From the NCBI GenBank assembly GCA_963834685.1, contig CAWICW010000045.1:1-64000 (forward strand): a DNA stretch of 64,000 nucleotides. Reading direction: 5' to 3'. This document shows, in pieces, positions 24,263-34,991 of the stretch. The first letter of the stretch is position 1, and every line of letters begins with the position of its first letter. The translations under genes were made by a program, and so were the position numbers. The notes beneath the pieces are model-generated. The model did no database searches, was not told the origin of the DNA, and saw nothing but the letters and a program-made list of their open reading frames with translations. Source of the DNA: Palsa-504 sp963834685. Lineage in GTDB: Bacteria; Actinomycetota; Actinomycetes; Streptosporangiales; Streptosporangiaceae.

Positions 24263-24933
24263 GGGGCTTCCTCCGTTTCACGCAGCGCGGTGATGACGCT
24301 GCGCAGGTGGCTCCGGGTGGCTTCCTCGGCCTCGCCCGGCCGCCGCCCGGTGATGGCCGAGATCATGGCCAGGTGCTCGGGCAGCGAGGCCTGCGGGCGG
24401 CCCGGCCGCAGCGAGAGCTGGAACTGATGCCGGACCAGCTGCCCGTTCAGCCGCTCGAGCATGTCGGCCGCGACCGTCTGCGCCGAGATCTGCCTGATCA
24501 GCCGGTGCAGCTCGTGATTGAGCGCCGAGTACTTCAGCGGCTCGCCGTCCGCGACGCTGCGCGTCATCTCCTCGCCCAGTTCACGCAGCCGGGCGGCCTG
24601 CGCCTCGGTGACCAGCTCGGCGGCCTTGGCCGCGCACAATCCCTCCAGCGCCATCCGGCACTCGGTGATGGCGACGGCCTCGTCCAGGGTCACCGCCCGG
24701 ACCCGTGCGCCACGGTTCGGGATCCGCTCGACCAGCCCCTCGGCGGTCAGGTCGAACAGCGCCGCCCGCAGGCTGGCCCGCGTCACGGCGAGCAGCCCGG
24801 CCAGCTCCTCTTCGACCAGCCGCTGTCCGGGGACCATGTCCCCGGACAGGATGGCCTGCCGCAGCCGCTCGGTCGCGAACCGCCGTCCTGGCTCCCCGGC
24901 CAGCACCGACGTCATGCCCTCCTGCGCTCGCAC
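24259..24933 (-). CDS. GntR family regulator, FCD (FadR/VanR) subfamily
   Basis: 224 residues. N-terminal winged helix: ATERLRQAILSGDMVPGQRL, EEELAGLLAVTRASLRAALF, DLTAEGLVERIPNRGARV. The C-terminal all-helical FCD domain includes ALNHELHRLI with potential metal-binding His residues. It is the first gene of the aldolase-tautomerase-dioxygenase operon and so controls its own operon. The GTG at 24933 lies seven bases after a good -10 and has no Shine-Dalgarno, indicating a leaderless GTG start. A palindromic operator overlaps its -35. Confidence 0.93.
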   Translation of the reverse strand: MRAQEGMTSVLAGEPGRRFATERLRQAILSGDMVPGQRLVEEELAGLLAVTRASLRAALFDLTAEGLVERIPNRGARVRAVTLDEAVAITECRMALEGLCAAKAAELVTEAQAARLRELGEEMTRSVADGEPLKYSALNHELHRLIRQISAQTVAADMLERLNGQLVRHQFQLSLRPGRPQASLPEHLAMISAITGRRPGEAEEATRSHLRSVITALRETEEAP

Positions 24934-24940
24934 GTGGCCG

Positions 24941-24974
24941 ATCCTAGAAAATGTCCAACAATATTGTCAACAAT
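24941..24974 (-). promoter_or_regulatory. Promoter with overlapping GntR operator
   Basis: On the minus strand a consensus -35 TTGACA (24970-24965) is separated by 18 bases from -10 TAGGAT (24946-24941); the GTG start at 24933 follows after seven bases. Overlapping the -35 is the palindrome ATTGT-CA-ACAAT (24963-24974), with a second ACAATATTGT palindrome beside it (24958-24967). The paired TGTCnAACAAT-like half sites are a plausible autoregulatory FCD-GntR operator. Confidence 0.75.
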
Positions 24975-25031
24975 TTCTGGCGCGTTCCACGGTCTCCTTC
25001 AGGGCCAGCCACGCGTGCTGCGGCCTGGCCC

Positions 25032-26189
25032 TCACCGGGCCCGCGGGTGGCTGACCTGGCCAGCGAACAACGGCAGGCCGGTCGGGCTGTGGCTGATCAC
25101 GAACAGGAACGGCCGGTCCACGGTCATCGTGACCGCAGGCGGGGCCCGGAACGCGGCCGTGGGCCGGAAGGTGATCCCGGTGGCCGCCGCCGCTTCGGTG
25201 CCCTGCTCGTCCACGTCGACGTAGGCCTTGTGCGCGACCGCGTTGATCATTAGGCGTTCGGCCTCGGTGATGCCGGTGAAGTCCGCCTGGTGGGTGAAGG
25301 CCTCCGCCACCCCGAGCCGCCTCAGCACCGGGACCAGGTCGAACGCGGCCTCCACCCGGAACCTCGGCATGGACAGCGTGACCTGATACCTGGACGTATC
25401 GGCCACTAGCCCGCGCAGGCCGCCCGCGGCGATCGTGGGCCGCAGCGCCGTCAGCGGCCCGTCCGGCAGCACCACGGCCATCGCCAGCCGGCCGCCCCGG
25501 TAGGGGAGCACGACGGCCTGGTATCCGTCGCCGTGCCGGTAGGCGCGCGCCGCGGTGCCCCGCATCATCGGCACGGTCAGGCTCGTGCGGTCCGGGCCAT
25601 CCGGGTAGAACGGCGCGTCGCGGGTGGCCGCCTCGGGAAACCGCTCGGCCCAGGCGGCCTTCAGGTAGATGGCGCTGGTAAGCACCAGCCGGGTCTTGTC
25701 GCTGATCGCGCGGGCCGGCAGCAGCCCGGTGATCTTCCCCGCGGTCTGCTCGGCGATGACCTGGTTGATCTCGGCCCGCGCCGCCTCTGGTGCCTCGGCG
25801 AAGCCGACCTGCGCGATGGCGGCCGCCGCGGCATCCTCCAGCTGGCTGGTGAACCCGGGAAGTAGCGGCAGGCCGGACTGCACCCACGCGATGTTCGGAG
25901 CCCGGAGCGTCACGGACCCGTCCGCCCCCACGTCGCGAACCGCGGCCGAGGTCGCGCGCAGCCCTTCGCCCGCCGCGTCCGGCGCTTCGTGCAGCACGCC
26001 GGCCAGTTCCGCCGCCGTCCGCCCGCGCGCTCCGCACAGCGCCATCCGCAGCGCGGCGGCCACGCTCACCGGAGAGAAGACCGTCTCCCGGGCATCCTCG
26101 GTCAGCAACCGGTACAAGTCCGCGCCGAACGCGTCGTCCGCCGCCGCCACCGCGGACATCGTGTTCGCCGGGACCGGTTCTTCGCGCAT
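25032..26189 (-). CDS. Serpin family serine protease inhibitor
   Basis: 385 residues, the full serpin length. Clear segments are VFSPVSVAAALRMALCGARG near the start, TRLVLTSAIYLKAAWAERF, LTVPMMRG, and the end DRPFLFVISHSPTGLPLFAG. The hinge DEQGTEAAAAT (327-337) has the small residues that inhibitory serpins need for loop insertion. Counting from Glu328 as P17 puts P1-P1' at about Thr344-Ala345 (FRPTAA). There is no signal peptide, so it is probably cytoplasmic. The ATG at 26189 has a GGAGG site; the open frame beyond it is not serpin-like. Confidence 0.93.
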   Translation of the reverse strand: MREEPVPANTMSAVAAADDAFGADLYRLLTEDARETVFSPVSVAAALRMALCGARGRTAAELAGVLHEAPDAAGEGLRATSAAVRDVGADGSVTLRAPNIAWVQSGLPLLPGFTSQLEDAAAAAIAQVGFAEAPEAARAEINQVIAEQTAGKITGLLPARAISDKTRLVLTSAIYLKAAWAERFPEAATRDAPFYPDGPDRTSLTVPMMRGTAARAYRHGDGYQAVVLPYRGGRLAMAVVLPDGPLTALRPTIAAGGLRGLVADTSRYQVTLSMPRFRVEAAFDLVPVLRRLGVAEAFTHQADFTGITEAERLMINAVAHKAYVDVDEQGTEAAAATGITFRPTAAFRAPPAVTMTVDRPFLFVISHSPTGLPLFAGQVSHPRAR

Positions 26190-26315
26190 GATCCTCCGCT
26201 CGTCATCCGGTTCTTCCGAAGTTACCCAACCGCGATAACGTTCCGGACCTAGCGCAGGCCCTGGAGCCGGCTCACGTGTCGGCCTGTACGGGCCGGGACA
26301 GGCTACGCTGGCGCG

Positions 26316-26756
26316 ATGAGCGGACTTGAGGAGTTCGCCCGGTTGGTTGACGGCGATCACGGCCTGGTCGTGGTGTCGACGCTGCGGGCGGACGGGACGA
26401 TCCAGTCGTCGGTGGTGAACGCGGGCGTCCTGCCCCACCCGGTCACCGGAGCTCCGGTAGTCGGCCTGGTCAGCCGGGGTGACGCGCACCGGCTGACCAA
26501 CCTCCGGGCCCGGCCGCGAGCCACGGTGGTGATCCGCGCGGGCTGGCAGTGGGCGTCGGCCGAAGGCCCGGTCGAACTGGCCGGGCCCGGCGACCCGCTG
26601 CCCGGCGTGGACGCCGAGCGGCTACGCCTGCTGCTGCGGGAGATCTTCACCGCGGCGGGCGGGACGCACGACGACTGGCCCACCTACGACCGGGTCATGG
26701 CCGAGGAGCGCCGGACCGCCGTCCTGGTCACACCCGAGCGGACCCAACCCAGCTGA
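26316..26756 (+). CDS. PPOX-class F420- or flavin-dependent oxidoreductase
   Basis: 146 residues with the split beta-barrel of the pyridoxamine-phosphate-oxidase superfamily, close to the TIGR03618/Rv1155-like group: HGLVVVSTLRADGTIQSSVV, GLVSRGDAHRLTNLRARPRA and TVVIRAGWQWASAEGPVEL. Members of this group bind F420 or FMN. The ATG at 26316 has TACGCT at 26304-26309, six bases upstream, and no Shine-Dalgarno, so it is likely leaderless. Monocistronic; substrate unknown. Confidence 0.88.
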   Translation: MSGLEEFARLVDGDHGLVVVSTLRADGTIQSSVVNAGVLPHPVTGAPVVGLVSRGDAHRLTNLRARPRATVVIRAGWQWASAEGPVELAGPGDPLPGVDAERLRLLLREIFTAAGGTHDDWPTYDRVMAEERRTAVLVTPERTQPS

Positions 26757-26785
26757 TGGACACCGAGCGCCGGACTCCAGGATGC

Positions 26786-27889
26786 CTAGCCGCCCGGCGC
26801 CGCTGGCGCCGCTGGCGCCACCGCGCGTTTTCTGTACCGGATCTGGAACAGGCCGTAAGCGATCGGCCCGGCGAGCAACGGCACCCAGTACGAGGCGATC
26901 CGGTAGGTGAGCGTGGCCAGCAGGGCCTGACTGGAGTTCACTTCAGCCAGCACCAGGAGCCCGGTCAGGCTCGCCTCCACCAGCCCGAGACCACCGGGGG
27001 TAGCCGGGATCATCCCGACGATGCCGGCCGCCGCGTAGGCCACCAGGATCAGCGAGGGGCGCGGGTGGCTCCCGGTGGCCCGCAGCGCGAACAGCAGGCA
27101 CAGGTAGTCGAACGCCAGGCGGCCGGCGGAGAGCAGCAGTGCTTGCCACCACTGCCTGCCGAGGACCGTCCGGATGTTGTTGCGCTGGGAGAGGAGGGTC
27201 TCGTCCAGCCCTTCCAGCGGGGGGCGTTTCCGCAGGACCCAGTTCCTGAGCCGTTGTGCCGTCCGGCCGGCCCAGCGTAGCGGCGCGTCGTAGAACAGCA
27301 CCACCGCGCCGAAGGCGGCGAAGGCCACGAATCCCGCCGCGCCCAGGAGCGCCGCGTTCTCAAGCCCGCGGTTGACCGGCGCGCCGATCAGGATGACGGG
27401 CAGGGCGAAGATCGGCAGGGCGAGCAGGCCGCCGACGCCGAGCAGGGAGAACGCCGCCAGCCCGCCCACCGTCGAGCTGGTGTCCATGCCGCTGGTCGCC
27501 AGCATCCGGAACTGCGTCGCGGCACCGACCGCCGCACCTCCCGGCATGATGAGACTGATCGCGTTTCCGGCCAGCGTGGACGTGATCACCGGGAACCACG
27601 GCTTGGTCCGCAACGCCAGGCGCTGCAGCGCGAACGTGCAGGTGAAGTGGGCGATCTCGGCGGCGATCGCCGCGGTGAGCCACCACGGGTTCAGGGTGGA
27701 CAGACGCGGCCAGGACGCGAACACCTCGGTGATCGCCGGGAATACGAGGTAGATGGCGATGCCAGCGACGGCGACCACCGCGGCGCGCTTGGCCACCGTT
27801 TTCCAGGCCAGCGGGTGCGACTTCTCCTGATCGATCCTGACGGCCAGGGATGGCTTGCCCGGCGCCGCCGGCTTGTCGTTCATGGTCAC
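26786..27889 (-). CDS. UPF0104 / lysylphosphatidylglycerol-synthase-like membrane protein
   Basis: 367 residues with about 7-8 transmembrane helices of the UPF0104 (AglD/MprF flippase-like) family. Diagnostic segments are WWLTAAIAAEIAHFTCTFAL, the SLIMPGGAAVGAATQFRML block, and IVGMIPATPGGLGLVEASLT, the P-x-T-P-G-G-x-G motif. Such proteins move or modify lipid-linked molecules at the membrane. A low-complexity RAVAPAAPAAPGG tail comes from repeated GGCGCCGCT units. It lies just downstream of the DUF2252 gene and a larger UPF0104 paralogue on the same strand. Confidence 0.88.
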   Translation of the reverse strand: MTMNDKPAAPGKPSLAVRIDQEKSHPLAWKTVAKRAAVVAVAGIAIYLVFPAITEVFASWPRLSTLNPWWLTAAIAAEIAHFTCTFALQRLALRTKPWFPVITSTLAGNAISLIMPGGAAVGAATQFRMLATSGMDTSSTVGGLAAFSLLGVGGLLALPIFALPVILIGAPVNRGLENAALLGAAGFVAFAAFGAVVLFYDAPLRWAGRTAQRLRNWVLRKRPPLEGLDETLLSQRNNIRTVLGRQWWQALLLSAGRLAFDYLCLLFALRATGSHPRPSLILVAYAAAGIVGMIPATPGGLGLVEASLTGLLVLAEVNSSQALLATLTYRIASYWVPLLAGPIAYGLFQIRYRKRAVAPAAPAAPGG

Positions 27890-27918
27890 GAACTAGGCCT
27901 CCGCCTTAGGGAAAGCGC

Positions 27919-29415
27919 CTACACGCCGGTCACGGCGGTCAGTCGCCCCGAGTCGACGGCCGCGGCGAACGCGGCGTAGTCCCGCTCGTTCTGGTCCGCG
28001 TAGGCCGCGGAGAAGTCCGCTATGGCCCGGTCGAAAGCCTCCCCCTTGCCCAGGTAGGAGGCGATGGCGATCCGGTCCCCCCACCGGGCGTGCGCCCGGG
28101 CCAGGGTCGCTGCGCAGATACGCGCGTACAGCGTGGCTCCCGGTACCAGGAGCGTGTCCACATCCGCGCTGCCCTTCCAGTCCTGGAACTGGCGCACGTA
28201 GTAATCGCGGGTTACGCCGTCCATGCCCCTGATGCGCTGCCAGCCCAGGAAGATGTCCGTCGCCGCCTGCATCAGCCGCTGCCCCGCGACCACGCGCTCC
28301 CCGTGATGCCGGTAGGTGCTCGCACCCAGGAAGCGCTCGAGCACGGAGGCTTGCGCCTCCTTGACCTGGAGGAACAGCGGGTCGTCATGGTCACGGCCGA
28401 GCATCAGCATGATGTAGCAGCGGGTCCCGACGCTGCCCACGCCCACCATCTTGTACGCCGAGTGGACGTAGCGGTACTCCTCCAGGGGGTGGTGGTGGCG
28501 CCCGAGCGTGCGCCGGTACGAGCTGAGCAGCTTCTTGATGAGCGGGGTCGGATTCTCCCATTCCGAACCCGGCCGGACCAGGTCCTCGATTGGGATGATG
28601 ACCGGCGGGTCGGCCATGATGCGCAGCTCGCCCTCGACCTCGTCTGCTCGCTTGGCGAACACCCGGGTGCTGTCGCGGGTCCTGGCCTTGGCCACCATCT
28701 CCTCGACCGCCTCGGCCTCGCTCCGGCCGACCCGCCTGACCCGGACCTCCTTGCGAACCATCTTGAGCAGCATCCCGGCCTCGAAATGCTCGTACCACGC
28801 GTCCAGGCCCCCCATCCCGGCGGCCCGGCGCATCCGGCTCCGGTATTCCTGGACCCCGGCCATGACCACGGCGCGGCGGTCGTCCGGGGAGAAGCCGCGG
28901 TCACGTCCCATGATCTCGAAGCTCGCCGCCAGCCGCTTCACGTCCCACTCCCACGGTCCCGGGAGGGTCTCGTCGAAATCGTTGATGTCGAACAGCATCC
29001 GCCGCTCGGGCGAGCCGAACAGGCCGAAATTCGACAGGTGGGCGTCACCGCACAACTGCACGGTGACCCCGGTCACCGGGGTGGCCGCCAGGTCGGCCGC
29101 CATGATCAGCGCCCCACCCCGGTAGAACGTGAACGGCGAGGCCAGCATCCTCCCGTAGCGGATCGGGACCAGTTCGGGTACCCGGCTCGCCCCCTGCTCT
29201 TCCAGCAGCGAGATCGGATCGGGGCGATCGGGGGCAGGCTGCCACCGTCCGTGACCCGACCGCGGCGCCTCCCGGCGCGCGGCCCGGCCCCGGGCGACTC
29301 GCTCGTCCACGGACAGGTGCCGGCGCCGCCACGAGGACGCGAACGGCCCTGCGCCTTCGATCGGCACGCCGACGGCCGGGCCCGAGTCTTCCTCCACGAC
29401 GCCTCCCGCTGTCAT
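27919..29415 (-). CDS. DUF2252 family protein
   Basis: 498 residues. It shows the DUF2252 pattern: RMLASPFTFYRGGALIMAAD, VQLCGDAHLSNFGLFGSPER, FDINDFDETLPGPWEWDVKR, and YVRQFQDWKGS near 430. The GDAHLSNFG block resembles the catalytic loop of aminoglycoside-phosphotransferase-like kinases, so a kinase-like fold is plausible, but the activity is unknown to me. The ATG at 29415 overlaps the stop of the upstream UPF0104 gene (ATGA), indicating translational coupling and a shared membrane-related function. Confidence 0.9.
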   Translation of the reverse strand: MTAGGVVEEDSGPAVGVPIEGAGPFASSWRRRHLSVDERVARGRAARREAPRSGHGRWQPAPDRPDPISLLEEQGASRVPELVPIRYGRMLASPFTFYRGGALIMAADLAATPVTGVTVQLCGDAHLSNFGLFGSPERRMLFDINDFDETLPGPWEWDVKRLAASFEIMGRDRGFSPDDRRAVVMAGVQEYRSRMRRAAGMGGLDAWYEHFEAGMLLKMVRKEVRVRRVGRSEAEAVEEMVAKARTRDSTRVFAKRADEVEGELRIMADPPVIIPIEDLVRPGSEWENPTPLIKKLLSSYRRTLGRHHHPLEEYRYVHSAYKMVGVGSVGTRCYIMLMLGRDHDDPLFLQVKEAQASVLERFLGASTYRHHGERVVAGQRLMQAATDIFLGWQRIRGMDGVTRDYYVRQFQDWKGSADVDTLLVPGATLYARICAATLARAHARWGDRIAIASYLGKGEAFDRAIADFSAAYADQNERDYAAFAAAVDSGRLTAVTGV

Positions 29416-31856
29416 AGGTACTCCCTCTTTCGCATCCAGACGAGGGTCATCCAGCCCCAGATGGGTGGCAGGTACGAGGTGAACAGGCGCTGGATGAAGA
29501 CCGCGGCGGTCGCGTCGGCCTCTGAGACCCCGGCCGCGGTGAGGCCGAGGATCATGCCCGCCTCCACCACCCCCATGCCGCCCGGTGACGGCGAGATGCC
29601 CCCGATGATCCCGGCCAGGAAGATGACCACGTACAAGGTGGGCAGGTTGAGATGGTCGCCGAACGCCCGCAGCGACACCGACAAGGCCATGACCACCAGC
29701 AGTTCCTGGGTGAACGAGCCGCCCACCAGTAGCGCCAGCTTGTACGGAGAACTGGCGACCTGCTTGAGGTTGCCCCAGATGTCGCGCGCCTTGGGGCGCA
29801 GCTTGTCGGCGGCCAGCCGGCGCAGCCGGGGCACGGCCAGGAGCAGGCCGGCCGCCACGGCGACCAGCACCACCACGGCCAGGATGATCCAGACCAGCTT
29901 CGAGTCCCCGCCGGACTCGGGGGTGACCTCGAGGTGAATGTTCCCCCAGGCGAACGGCAGCGAGACCAGGAACAGCACGGCGATGGCGATCCAGCTGGAC
30001 GTGGCCATGATGGCGCCCGAGCTCAGCGCCACCGTGGCGTCGTAGCCCTGCCGCTGGAAGAAGCGCACCCGGGTGGCGAACACGGCCGCCGTGCCGCCGG
30101 CCAGGGCGCTGAACGCGTTGGCGAACTCGACGGCTACCGCCCGGCCGAACGGGAGCGGCCCGGACACGCTGCCGATGCCTTCCACGCCGCTGGCCACGTA
30201 GGCCAGCTGGGCCAGGACCAGCGCCATGATGACCCACAGCCACTCGGCCCCGATCACGGTGTCGAAGGACTTGGAGACGTCGATGAGCACGCCGATCAGG
30301 GCCCAGCCGCCGATCAGCGTGCCGATGATCATGATCAGCGTCGGCCAGCTCACCCGGCGGGGCTCCACCAGCTTCGGCAGCTCGATCGAGCCGGCCTGGG
30401 CGGCGCGCTGGCGGACCTCCTGGAGCAGCCCGCGCCGACCCCGCAGGCTCCGGCCGACCAGGGGGTCGAGCGCTGGCTTTTGCAGGTGCCGCAGGGCCCC
30501 TTCCAGCAGGCCGGGCTCCAGGCACCGGGCCGCGGCATCGGCCGCCCGGTCGGCGCCGACCGCCACCGCCGTGACCGCCAGGGCCCCGGCCAGGTCGCGG
30601 TCGAGCTGATCGGGCGAGGCGCCCGCCGCGGCGTTGCGGAAGTCCCCCACCACGACGGTCTGGGCGGCCGGGTCGACCAGCACCGCGTCCCCGCTGATCG
30701 CGCCGTGCGCGATGCGGGCCCGCCGCAGGATCAGCAGCTGCCGGTACAGGTCATCCAGGGCGGCGTCGCTGATCTCGGCGGCATCCGCGTCGGCCAGCGG
30801 CACCCCCGCCGGCAGCCGGCAGGCCAGCAGCGCGTCCTTGGACGGCCCGGCCGTCCCGGCCTCGGCGACCTCCGGCACGGCGACGCCGGCCTGCCCGGCC
30901 CGCAGGGTGAGGTAGGCCTCGTGCTCGACCTGCTGCAGCCGGGTGAGCGTGATGCTCGGCCCGGAGTCACGGTAGAGCACGAACCGGCCCGCCTTGGTGA
31001 GCAGCCGGGCGTCGGCCGCATCCCGGCCGTAGACCGCGATGGTCAGGCGATCAGCCCGGCCCGTTCGCCATGTCTCGGTGGCCTCGAACTTGGCCACCCC
31101 CCAGACCTGCCGGGCCGCCGGGTGCACGTTGCCCGAGCGGATACCGAGTTCCTCCAGCAGTAGCCGCACGTCCTCCGCCGAAGGCAGGCCGAGCGGGGAG
31201 CCGAAGACCAGCCGGACTATCGCGGTGGCGCCCCATCCGATGGCCAGGCTCCCCGCGACGTTCAGCGGCAGCCCGTGGCCGCCCACGGCGCAGGCCAAGG
31301 CGACCAGGGCGATGAAGATCTCGATCAGGCGCTGCACGCCGCGCGCCAGGTACGGCAGCGCCGCCGTGGCCACCGCGGCGAACACGGCGACCTGCAAGAC
31401 CGGGAAGCGCAGGACGTAGTCGTCGATCACGATCCCGGCCGGCCGGCCGCCGCTGCTGCCGAGAAACACGATCAAGATCCCGCACACCGCGGCCGCGACG
31501 GCCGCGCTCAGCGCCAGGTCACGGGCGACCTCCCAGCGGCGCGCGAGCAGGGCCAAGGCCACCAGGACGATCACCACGCCGAACGATCCGGCCTGGTACA
31601 CCACCGTCACCAGCCAGGTGATGCTCCACGGCGGCGGGTGGATCACCTGGGTGATGGCCCGGTCGACCCGGGAGTCAAACCGGATCACCAGCAGGCAGCA
31701 CGCCAGGGCGAGGACGGCAGCGGCCAGCCGCACGCCGTCGCTCCCGCGACGGCGTCGCTGGCCGCTGCCGACCGGGGCGAATATGACCGAACGCCACCCG
31801 CGCAGGAGGTGCCGCTCCGCGGTGGAGCTATCCCTCTCGGCGAGGTTCTCGGTCAT
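29412..31856 (-). CDS. Large UPF0104 membrane protein with internal kinase-like domain
   Basis: 814 residues in three parts. Residues about 40-230 form an N-terminal membrane block of about six helices. Residues about 250-470 are soluble and resemble a degenerate protein-kinase-like domain: VEHEAYLTLRA as helix C, RIAHGAISGDAVLVD at the catalytic-loop position and VVVGDFRNA at the DFG position, with the usual catalytic Asp apparently missing. Residues about 510-814 are a UPF0104 flippase-like region ending in ISPSPGGMGVVEAGMI. Coupled to DUF2252 downstream; the SHOCT gene lies 15 bases upstream of its ATG. Confidence 0.85.
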   Translation of the reverse strand: MTENLAERDSSTAERHLLRGWRSVIFAPVGSGQRRRRGSDGVRLAAAVLALACCLLVIRFDSRVDRAITQVIHPPPWSITWLVTVVYQAGSFGVVIVLVALALLARRWEVARDLALSAAVAAAVCGILIVFLGSSGGRPAGIVIDDYVLRFPVLQVAVFAAVATAALPYLARGVQRLIEIFIALVALACAVGGHGLPLNVAGSLAIGWGATAIVRLVFGSPLGLPSAEDVRLLLEELGIRSGNVHPAARQVWGVAKFEATETWRTGRADRLTIAVYGRDAADARLLTKAGRFVLYRDSGPSITLTRLQQVEHEAYLTLRAGQAGVAVPEVAEAGTAGPSKDALLACRLPAGVPLADADAAEISDAALDDLYRQLLILRRARIAHGAISGDAVLVDPAAQTVVVGDFRNAAAGASPDQLDRDLAGALAVTAVAVGADRAADAAARCLEPGLLEGALRHLQKPALDPLVGRSLRGRRGLLQEVRQRAAQAGSIELPKLVEPRRVSWPTLIMIIGTLIGGWALIGVLIDVSKSFDTVIGAEWLWVIMALVLAQLAYVASGVEGIGSVSGPLPFGRAVAVEFANAFSALAGGTAAVFATRVRFFQRQGYDATVALSSGAIMATSSWIAIAVLFLVSLPFAWGNIHLEVTPESGGDSKLVWIILAVVVLVAVAAGLLLAVPRLRRLAADKLRPKARDIWGNLKQVASSPYKLALLVGGSFTQELLVVMALSVSLRAFGDHLNLPTLYVVIFLAGIIGGISPSPGGMGVVEAGMILGLTAAGVSEADATAAVFIQRLFTSYLPPIWGWMTLVWMRKREYL

Positions 31857-31871
31857 ACGCCCCGCCTTAAC

Positions 31872-32288
31872 TCAAGCAGCCAGGATCTTGGCCTTCTCGC
31901 GCTCGAACTCGTCGGCCGTGATAACGCCCCGGTCGCGCAGGTCAGCCAGCTTGGCCAGCTGGTCGGCCGAGTTCGACGAACCCGCGACCTGCTGGATGTA
32001 CTGGCGGGCCTCCTGATCCTGCTGCTGGGCCTGCTGCACGGCCCGCTCGTGCATCGAGTTGCCGCGGGCGATCAGGTAGACCAGGACGCCGATCAGCGGG
32101 ATGAACAGCACGAATATGAACCACAGTGCCTTCCCCCAGCCCGACAGGTCGCGGCTGCGGAAGATGTCGATGAAGACGTAGATCAGGATCCAGATCCAGA
32201 TCACCCACAGGAAGATCTCGAAGATCGTCCAGAACGCTCCGAGCAGTGGGTAGGAGTAGGAACTTGCGAGCGGCATTAGCGACTCCAT
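31872..32288 (-). CDS. Membrane protein with PLDc_N-like helices and SHOCT domain
   Basis: 138 residues. Two transmembrane helices (about 12-38 and 52-74; the second is ALWFIFVLFIPLIGVLVYLI) match the PLDc_N membrane module. A Gln-rich linker leads to a C-terminal SHOCT motif, QLAKLADLRDRGVITADEFE, EREKAKIL. Proteins of this layout are common in actinomycetes with no settled role. Two ATGs are possible (32288 and 32276). It is the first gene of a same-strand run with the large UPF0104 and DUF2252 genes. Confidence 0.88.
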   Translation of the reverse strand: MESLMPLASSYSYPLLGAFWTIFEIFLWVIWIWILIYVFIDIFRSRDLSGWGKALWFIFVLFIPLIGVLVYLIARGNSMHERAVQQAQQQDQEARQYIQQVAGSSNSADQLAKLADLRDRGVITADEFEREKAKILAA

Positions 32289-32562
32289 GATGGGAATGGC
32301 GCTTGTCGGGCGCCACGGCGCGATACAGGATGAGCCGGCCCTCCGGACCAGCGATCATGACCGGCCCGGGACGACGGTCTGCCCATGGCGAGATGCTCCC
32401 ACAGACGGCTCCCGGCGCCTCATCCGCCCAGGGTGATTAAGCGCGAGCCTGAAGCTCGAAACAACACCAGCACCGAGGATGACCGCCCGCCCCAGCCGTA
32501 CCAGCGCTTCGCGCCCGTCACGCCGGACGCCGCGCGGCCGGCCCGCTGGCACAATTGCTCTG

Positions 32563-32587
32563 GTGACTGCGAATCAGAACCCGGTCG
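32563..32587 (+). other. Probable original tex start, now out of frame
   Basis: GTG at 32563 begins MTANQNPV and has CACAAT at 32550-32555, seven bases upstream, like other leaderless starts here. Removing one G from the GGTGG at 32587-32591 would join it in frame to DQRIADELGV of Tex. Either a sequencing error or a real frameshift bypassed by the GTG at 32588. Confidence 0.4.
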
Positions 32588-34960
<2,373 letters not shown>

Positions 34961-34991
34961 CCAGTCCAGTCCGACCATCAAGGAGTCAGCC

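Noticed and set aside
34961..34991. T-box or other leader control of thrS
   Set aside because: Only 31 bases separate tex and thrS; there is no room for, or sign of, a structured leader.
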